Assembly (NCBI RefSeq): GCF_902686445.1
Contig: NC_062221.1
Span: forward strand, 39,820,575 to 39,884,574
DNA length: 64,000 nucleotides
From: Sciurus carolinensis
Taxonomy: Eukaryota > Chordata > Mammalia > Rodentia > Sciuridae
Direction: 5' to 3'
This document shows, piece by piece, positions 57,031 to 64,000 of the stretch (positions are counted from its first letter, which is position 1; every line of letters begins with the position of its first letter). Position numbers and translations under genes: made by a program. The notes beneath the pieces are model-generated. The model had not been told where the DNA came from. It did no database searches and saw only the letters and a list, made by a program, of their open reading frames with translations.

Positions 57031-58504
57031 CTCTCACACCTCCCTTGGGGTAGATAAGCACATACTTCTCCAGGTAGTGCTAAACCCAGCCACCTGCTCC
57101 TGGCCACTGAAGAGTCCGCAGGGAATAGAAAGACAAAGGTCCCAATTGCTCTCAACAGGGTCATCCAGCACCCTGAAGTCCTCCCTGGGAAGGGAGAAGC
57201 AGACTGCCTGCGAAGGTTCCCATTCCCATCAAAGGCTGTGCCAACTTTTCCCTCTTTAACCTCACCTCAGAGAGTTACTGCAATCTGGAATAAATCTTTC
57301 AGACTTTTGGTATTATTGGAGCAGGAGTCAATTATGACCAGATATTACACATCAAACATTAAATATATAGTTTTGAGAAAGAAAGCTAAAAATATCAAAG
57401 ACCTCTAAACTTTAGAAAAATATTGGGAATAATGGGTGGAATGATTTGGCAAATCCCATCCCTGTCGTAGCGGCCATTCATTAAACTACTTCCCATCTGC
57501 AGTCTACCTATACAGGAAGAATGACCCGGTAATCAAGACTTCTAATGTTACTAAGATGAAAAACTTAAACTCATAGGTTTCATGTGACATATTCCATTTT
57601 TAAGTGTGAATTCAATTTTAAGTGAAGGTTTCATTTAAAAAATAAATTTGATTCTATCCATTGTCCTCTGTGCTTTCTGGAATGGACAGCTGCTGAAAAT
57701 TGTAGATCAACTTCAACACACATTTATGAGCAGGTCTTGTATTGAAACAATTTGTATCCATGTGTTTTCATCTCTGTATGTGTAAATTTATGTGTAAATT
57801 TACACAGGATCCCAGCATCTCAACACATGAAGGAAGTTATTGTGTTCAGCAATGAACTAGCTTTAAACTGAACAGAATTCAAGAATCTGAAAGGTACCTG
57901 AGTTCGAAAAAGCACATCCCCAAAGTACCATGTTTAAGGAAAAAAAATTAAAAGCATGATATTTCTACTAATGTGAAGTGTGCTTTCATGACATTTTCAC
58001 ATCTTAAAAATTTCACAGCATATGTAGAATAAAAATACAGATGACAGAGAAATTACTTGTAGTGTAGCTTGTTCTTAAAGATATATAAAATACCTTAAAA
58101 TTATTAAGCTCAAAATAAAATTTAAGGTGCTCATTTGGAGGGAAAATCATGTTTTAATCATTTTTTTTTATCCTTGGCTATGAATGGAGTACATAATAAA
58201 TGACTGCTGAGCTAATAGCACAAACACTAGTCAGGTGTTACCAAGTAAGTTTTCTTCTCAAGGCATGCGCTCTGTGATTTGACCCTCTCTGTCCTCAGTG
58301 CATCCAAGATTCAGAAAATGCTGTCTTATTTTACTGCAACTTGTAAGTTTTCTGGAAGGACTTCAAAGGTAAAGCCAACTCTATATGGACTCTTGGTTTG
58401 CTCTGTGGTTTCTTTCCTACTCTGGTCAAATTCCAGGTTTTGCACTGACTGCACTGACTGACTCCTTTTGGGATCATCTAACGAGAGAATTAACTCTGGG
58501 GTAG

Positions 58505-58895
58505 TGTAATAGTTTAGATGTGAGGTGTCCCCCAAAAGCTTATGTGTGAGACAACGCAAGAAAACTTAGAGGTGAAATTAAGTGTGTTACTCTACTCATA
58601 GGGATTAACTGGTTGGTAACTGTAGGCAGGAAGGATGTGGCTGGAGGAGGTGGGTCCCTGGGGTGTCACTTTGGGGTTTATATTTTGTGCTTGTTGAGCA
58701 GAACTCTCTCTGTTTTGGGGTGTGATGTCTTGAGCTGCTTTCCTCCATCACACTCTTCCACCATGATGTTCTTTCTCACCTAAAGCCCTGAGGAATGGAG
58801 CTGGCCATCTATGAACTGAGACCTCTGAAACTGTGAGTCCCCCAAATAAATGTTTTCTCCTCTAAAATTGTTCTTGTCAGGTCTTGTGGTCTCAG

Positions 58896-58936
<41 letters not shown>
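58505..58936 (+). mobile_element. MaLR-type solo LTR followed by long A-run
   Basis: Starts tgtaatagtttagatgtgag, gtgtcccccaaaagcttatg, and ends ctgaaactgtgagtccccca, aataaatgttttctcctcta, gtcaggtcttgtggtctcag. The AATAAA at about 58847-58852 is the LTR signal. It is followed by about 40 A (58897-58935), which fits retrotransposition of an LTR-terminated transcript or a microsatellite at the LTR end. Confidence 0.65.
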
Positions 58937-59527
58937 AGGTAGACTTCAGGGCTCACACTGAGCTGAAAGTCATCCTGGTCACTGAGGGTCACAGCCTGGA
59001 TGTGTTCCCAACCATCTGTGCAACCATTTTTTTTTTTCCTGAAACTCATTCTTCAGACACATTGCCAGAATAAAGACACCCTAACCAAATTACTTTGTCC
59101 CAGAATTCATCATTGTACTTAGGATCCTGACTGTGGGGATCCTCCTCCGGGATGTCTGAATTTCAGAAGTATCTCATTGGTAGAGATTAACATGTAGTGA
59201 TTTCCTCATCTGTTCAGCAAATATTAGGAATCCAGCATTAGAACTGGAGGCAGCCTAATTAAGACTTTTACATGGTTCCTGGCCAGGAAGAGTCCAGAAA
59301 CCAGAAACCAAAACATACAAATGTATGGCAGTGCAATTAAAATGGGAAAAACAAAACAAAAAACATCTGGGGTCCACTGGGCAAAAGAAACAATTGTAAA
59401 TCTGTCCCAAGGGATCTAGACTGGCTACACAGAGTGGTTAATACTGAGACTGAGCATCTTGGGATTAATGGTCATTTACCCGGTGAAGGGGAACAGATAA
59501 GAGTGGAGCCCTAAAAACAGCTGATAC

Positions 59528-59593
59528 AACAGTACCCTTTATCCATGGGGATACAATCCAAGATCCCCAGTGGATAACTGAAATTGCAAATAC

Positions 59594-59634
<41 letters not shown>

Positions 59635-59765
59635 GTTTTTTCTTCTATGTACAGATCTATGATAAAGTTTAATTCATACTTAGGTATAGTAAGAGATTAA
59701 CAATAACAGATAATAACAAAGTGGAACAATTGTAACATATACTGCAATAAACATTATTAAAAACT
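59528..59765. mobile_element. Tigger-like DNA transposon fossil interrupted by (AC)n
   Basis: Reads acagtaccctttatccatgg, ggatacaatccaagatcccc, agtggataactgaaattgca, then an (AC) run at 59596-59632, then atgataaagtttaattcata, taagagattaacaataacag, ataacaaagtggaacaattg. I recall this as a common mammalian DNA-transposon relic; the subfamily is unsure. Confidence 0.5.
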
Positions 59766-60054
59766 TATTAATTGTTTATTTATGAAATTCTTCATTATAT
59801 AGTTTCAGATTGAGGTTGATTCTAGTTAACTAAAACCATTTTGTCTTTAAAGCTGAGTACAGGTTCCTGTAATGAATTCCATAACAATTCTTTGAATTCG
59901 GGAATGAACGAACAGATGAACCATTTGTCTGTATGTAGGACAGTGTTAGTAATAGAAGAATTAAGACTAGAAAGAGTGGTTAGGGACAAAGACCTTGAAG
60001 TCAACATTTAAGTGTGATTTTATTCCTTAGACTGGTGTGATGTCTTGTATCAGT

Positions 60055-60190
60055 ATGCTCTTGCTTTTGGATCTGCTGAGGTACTTGATAAAAACAGCAG
60101 ATCTTTACCACAGATCAACTAAATCAGACTCTCTTGGAGATTGGACAAGGAGATCAGCAGCTTTTGCACTCTGTGAAAGAACACTGCTGG
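60055..60190 (+). mobile_element. MER5A-like fossil
   Basis: Reads tcaactaaatcagactctct, tggagattggacaaggagat, cagcagcttttgcactctgt, a diverged MER5A-like order. Confidence 0.45.
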
Positions 60191-60829
60191 CAGCCATGCC
60201 CAGTCCTTAAGACATAATTTTTTTTAAACATTTTTTTTGGGGGGGTGGGCAGGTGTTCTCAGCATGTTAAGGGAACTGCTCAAAATTATGGTGATTCTTC
60301 CTAGGAAAATATAGGTACACATTCAATTTTGTTAACAGTTCTAGAGAGGTCACAAAACTCCTGTTAATAACTTGTAGTCTCAGGCTAGTAACCCCTGAAA
60401 CCAAGTTGACTAGCAACCAACTTAGAGAAAGTCAGATTAGAATCATTGTTAGCAAGAGTTATTGCAAGGAAGGCTTTTAGGTGAAGTTGAAGAATATAGT
60501 ATCCTCTGATGAGTTTTGTTCAGGACCAGCCTAATCTTATCCTGTCAATGTTTACTATAAAAAAAGACATGTTCATATTTAAAAAGAAGAATTTATGCTG
60601 TGAGCCAGGAATCTTCTAGGTCATTTCCATCTTAAGTAAAGCATTTAATGAAAAATTGGAATGTTTCAAAAGGCGGGTGGGGGGAAAGTCTTTCTTGAGC
60701 ATTTAGAAAATGATACGTTGTTTTGCCCTGTTTCAAATAATAAATGACGTTGCTGGCATCCTAGAAAATGCATGCATTAACTGTTTAACTGTTTATATAC
60801 TTAACGTTTCACCAATTTAGATTGTATCT

Positions 60830-61280
60830 AAAAAACGTGGTATCTTTCTGATAATCTTCCATTTGGAAACCACGGAATAGTTCTGTTTCCCTCAAAATCG
60901 AGAGCTGCATCTGCAAATAGCAACTCAAATGGTCTATTGCTGGAGATATGTCACATGGAACAAGATAAAGCCTATGAAAACAGCCCTTGAGAAAAGTCAT
61001 GGCTGACCTCTCAGGACCTAGATCATTTAATGCAAACATTGTGCGTAACTTTTGAGATTGGGGACAGCCCTCCCTGCAGTCAACTAAAACAAGCCTGTTT
61101 ATGTGAAATCAACGTGGAAACAGTTCAAGGGCACAACTTGCTATTCTTTGTACCTGGGGCAGAATCACTGAACTTCATCCAAAATTGGAGCAGAATCAGA
61201 AACAGGGTGAGAGGGAGTACTTGGTGCAGAGCGAGAGTGTGCACAGCATGTGGCAGAGCTGAATGAACCTGAGAGCAGGA
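60830..61280. other. Repeat-free block; weak candidate noncoding element
   Basis: No repeat or exon recognised. Keeps several CpGs (aaaaacgtgg, ccacggaatag, aaatcgagagc, gtgcgtaac, atcaacgtgg, gagcgagag) in otherwise CpG-poor DNA. Function unknown. Confidence 0.25.
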
Positions 61281-61854
61281 CACTCATGGCATGTTCAGCT
61301 TACAACGTGTAGTGTCGTTATGTAAGCTTGAAATCATTGATGAACCAATAGTATCATATTGTGATTCTCAACCTGAAAACGTGTTGTTTTACTTCATAAT
61401 GCTTTGGGAGTTCCTTTGTAATGATCAGTGTTGACTGTGTCCATTTCTTTTATGGGTGTGAAAACTCATGGTCGTGTGAAGGGGCCACAACTATTTTCCA
61501 TTCTCCTAAAGGGAAGACAAAGGCCATTTTCAGGTGCTTAGTGTGACCAACATTTTCTCAACAAACATCTCTCTACATATATGCTTGTCCATGTCTCAAG
61601 ATTTCTTTTGGGTTTGTAATCAGAGGGGATTTGCTGAGCAGATAGAAAACTGTATCCTTTCATCAACTTTACTAACTAATGTTAAATTGCTTTTCAAACT
61701 AGTTTATTTACTGTGTGTCTACCTTGCATCAGATTTTAAAAGATGCTTTATTTTTATTTTTCTGATTACTGGTGTGGTTTTGCACCTTCTTGTGCATTGT
61801 CTATTCAAGTGTATTCTTCTAGGAATTGCCAGTTAACATCCTAAACCCATATGT

Positions 61855-62345
61855 TATATGCAAACTAATCTTGGGATTAGCTAAATTATACCTGTGAGCA
61901 AAGCAAAGAGCACTGCCCTCCTAGAGCTTATAGTCTAGCAAAAGAAAACCCACAATAAGCAATCGACATAAGTGCATTTTATAGCACAATAGAAGGCAAG
62001 CACTGTTGGAAAAATACAAGCAGAATAAAGCACAAGGGATCAGGAGTGCAGAGTAGGCAGCACAGTTCATAGGGGTCAACAGAGTGGTCAAGGTGGCCTC
62101 CTTGAGAAGGCCAGACAGGAGTCAAGGTGGGGAAGTTAAGAACAACACAGGCCCATGGGTCAGAAGTGAAGAGACAGAAAGAGCTATAGAGATGAAGTCG
62201 GAAAAGCAGGAGGGAGGGACTGTTTTACAGCACTGTGGAGGCCATGGCGATACTTCTGCTTTTAGCAGGCTGAGATGGGGAACTACTGAAAGGTTTGGAG
62301 CAGAGCGACATGATCTGGCTTATGTTATAAAAGGACCACTCACAT
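61855..62345 (+). repeat. Ancient interspersed repeat (same class as at 5.6 kb)
   Basis: Reads gccctcctagagcttatagt, ccttgagaaggccagacagg, gagcagagcgacatgatctg, gcttatgttataaaaggacc. The best-preserved copy of this class here. The 121-codon frame at 62084-62449 lies on it and is not a gene. Confidence 0.5.
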
Positions 62346-62629
62346 TAAGTGTTTGCCTGCTTAGTTTCTACAGAATGAACAACTTGACTAAGTTTTTCCT
62401 TCCTTTTGGGAAATATGATTATCCAGCAATAGAACATCAAGGAAGATAGGGATACTTTGCACCTGAATGAACAGTTAAAGTTAAGGGCTTGGATAAGAAA
62501 AGTAAGGTCTAGTTGTAAGTTTTATGCTTTTTCTCTGGCAGCTGTGGCCTCTTATCTTTGACCTTTGCCCCTTAGCTTATCCACTTGTCATTCAGGAATA
62601 AAGTTACCCCTTGCATTGTTGCCAACTGT

Positions 62630-62755
62630 ATGCCAGTCCCTGGCTCAGCTTTTATTTATGCTTCATCTCTAATACCTGATGGTGCAAAGGATAAATAGTG
62701 TCATCTTCATTTTGCAGAGCTAAAACAGAGCTGTATCTCTTCAATACTTCATTTT
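62630..62755 (-). repeat. MIR fragment, minus strand
   Basis: The plus strand reads atttatgcttcatctctaat, tagtgtcatcttcattttgc, agagctaaaacagagctg, the complement of a MIR. Confidence 0.55.
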
Positions 62756-62759
62756 TTTT

Positions 62760-63960
62760 CATTATACTATGGTGCCCATTGAGTGTGGTAGGGCTGTTAC
62801 AGAATTTTTAGAATGAGCTGTCAATGAAGATTAAAATAATATGCTTTAATGAATGGCACTGAGCATTACATAAGGCTATGTTAAGATTTTTTAAAAAATC
62901 ATTATTATTTTAATTTATATGATTCTCTAAGTATGCAGGTTTTTCCTTCTTTGATAAGAACTATATTACTCCTTTCTTGTTGAGTTGATACATGAAATGA
63001 CACAAAATTTATGGGATGAATTTTGAGTCTCCAAAAAGATTTATCCTGCTGCTTTAAGAAAGTGTAAGTTCAGTCTAATATGGTAAGGTGGTATGGTAAC
63101 TTATCATCAAAACCCAGTATAAGTAACTGATTCCAAGTGTTTTAACAAATTCAAAATTTTGAAAGAAAAACAAATATGGATTTTGAATAATAAACTATGT
63201 CTTATTTTCTTGAGTAAATGCCATATGCTTACAGGTCTTTCTCTGTGTGCCTTTATGTATTCTTCTCCTTCATGTGATGGTAGCACAAATAATCCAAGTC
63301 CCAAATGGGTTCTATCAGTTTTAAAATTAAGGTGGGCAATTTAAGTCTTCCAAGTCTGGACTGTTTAGAGTCAGTCTTAGCCAAGAGATGACTGTTATTT
63401 TCCTGTAACCATTTAGAAGTCAAATAATGTGTCTCTTTCTTAAGTCTAGAAGTCTATACTAATCACATATTGCCTTTAGGTACAGTTTATTTTAAACAAA
63501 CTTCAAACAGACAGGTCAGAATAAATTATTTCAGTGTTGGATTGTAATAAATTGGTAGACATATCATCATTTACTGCAAACAAATGTACATGTCTGAAAT
63601 GGGGAATCTTGGACTGAAGTGAACTCAGCCACCTAGTCATTACATAGTGACATGAAGCAGTGCTGCTCAGTGCCATGGTTACCGTCCTGCTGTGTCTGGA
63701 CAAGCTCTTTCAAGTTCACCTCAGTTGCATGAACCAAAGAATCTAGAAATTAAGATGCTATGCATGTGTGTAACTGTGTCCAGTTGAAATAACATTTTCT
63801 TCTTACAGAGCATTTATTATAAGAATATCAAAAAAAGGCAAAGCAAAGCACAGAAAACAAAGTTTTCTAAAATTGATATCAGTTTATTCACTTTTCAAAA
63901 TCTACTCTAGAAATCCACCTACTAGGGAAAAAAAAAATCAGAAGATAAAAATGATGTCCA
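62760..63960. other. Noncoding stretch, nothing recognised
   Basis: AT-rich unique sequence. No exon, repeat or RNA gene that I can name. Confidence 0.4.
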
Positions 63961-64000
63961 GGTCTAGGGTTGTAGCTCAGTGGTACAGCACTTGCCTAGC
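63961..64000 (+). repeat. ID SINE cut by the window edge
   Basis: Reads ggtctagggttgtagctcag, tggtacagcacttgcctagc, the 5' half of an ID element. It continues past the end of the window. Confidence 0.85.

Noticed and set aside
60380..60420. Possible miR-551b hairpin (known near human EGFEM1P)
   Set aside because: ctgaaaccaagt matches part of the reverse complement of the mature sequence as recalled, but the rest diverges and no complementary arm is present. The microRNA is not seen anywhere in the window.
62084..62449. 121-codon plus-strand frame as a gene
   Set aside because: It overlaps an ancient interspersed repeat and has no recognisable domain or gene structure.
1..64000. CRISPR arrays, operons, phage or integron structures
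   Set aside because: No regularly spaced repeats and no bacterial gene organisation; interrupted genes and SINE/LINE/LTR content show mammalian nuclear DNA.

Overview
The window is nuclear DNA from a mammal, and the repeats point to a squirrel-family (sciurid) rodent. It carries tRNA-derived ID SINEs, composite B1-dID SINEs (a B1 arm joined to an ID-like arm), rodent-type L1 3' ends, MaLR and ERV1 LTRs, MIRs and old DNA transposons. There are no operons, no CRISPR array and no bacterial signals. Most open frames are chance reading through introns or repeats. The species call is an inference from the repeats.

From 1 to about 33.3 kb the window holds the 3' half of one plus-strand, multi-exon gene. 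It encodes a secreted-type protein with tandem EGF domains. I found ten exons: 1147-1269, 10464-10601, 14834-14956, 16416-16538, 17014-17259 (start uncertain), 23047-23175, 24712-24840, 28533-28667, 32252-32383, and a short terminal exon with its stop at 33221-33223 and AATAAA at 33285-33290. Every internal exon is phase 1-1, has AG/GT borders and encodes one EGF module, except one exon that encodes an acidic linker. Order and sequence follow MEGF6 (as recalled), but the protein stops after four laminin-type EGF modules. This fits EGFEM1 (EGF-like and EMI domain containing 1), whose human copy is the pseudogene EGFEM1P. The EMI domain and signal peptide would lie upstream of the window.

The main finding is an in-frame TAG at 10571-10573, in the second EGF exon of the window. 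All other exons, cysteines and splice sites look intact. Either the gene has been lost recently in this animal, or the exon is skipped (it is symmetric, so skipping keeps frame), or the base is a polymorphism or assembly error.

From about 33.3 to 64 kb I see no convincing exon. The region looks intergenic (or intronic to something unseen). It holds a 5'-truncated L1 with a clean 16-bp target-site duplication, an ERV1-like solo LTR, MaLR LTRs, MER5A-like and Tigger-like fossils, MIRs and microsatellites. Several stretches free of recognisable repeats, richer in CpG or transcription-factor-like motifs (about 27.94-28.40, 36.74-37.15, 44.12-44.42, 50.20-50.60 and 60.83-61.28 kb), are candidate conserved noncoding elements. 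All repeat family names come from memory of consensus sequences, not from a database search.
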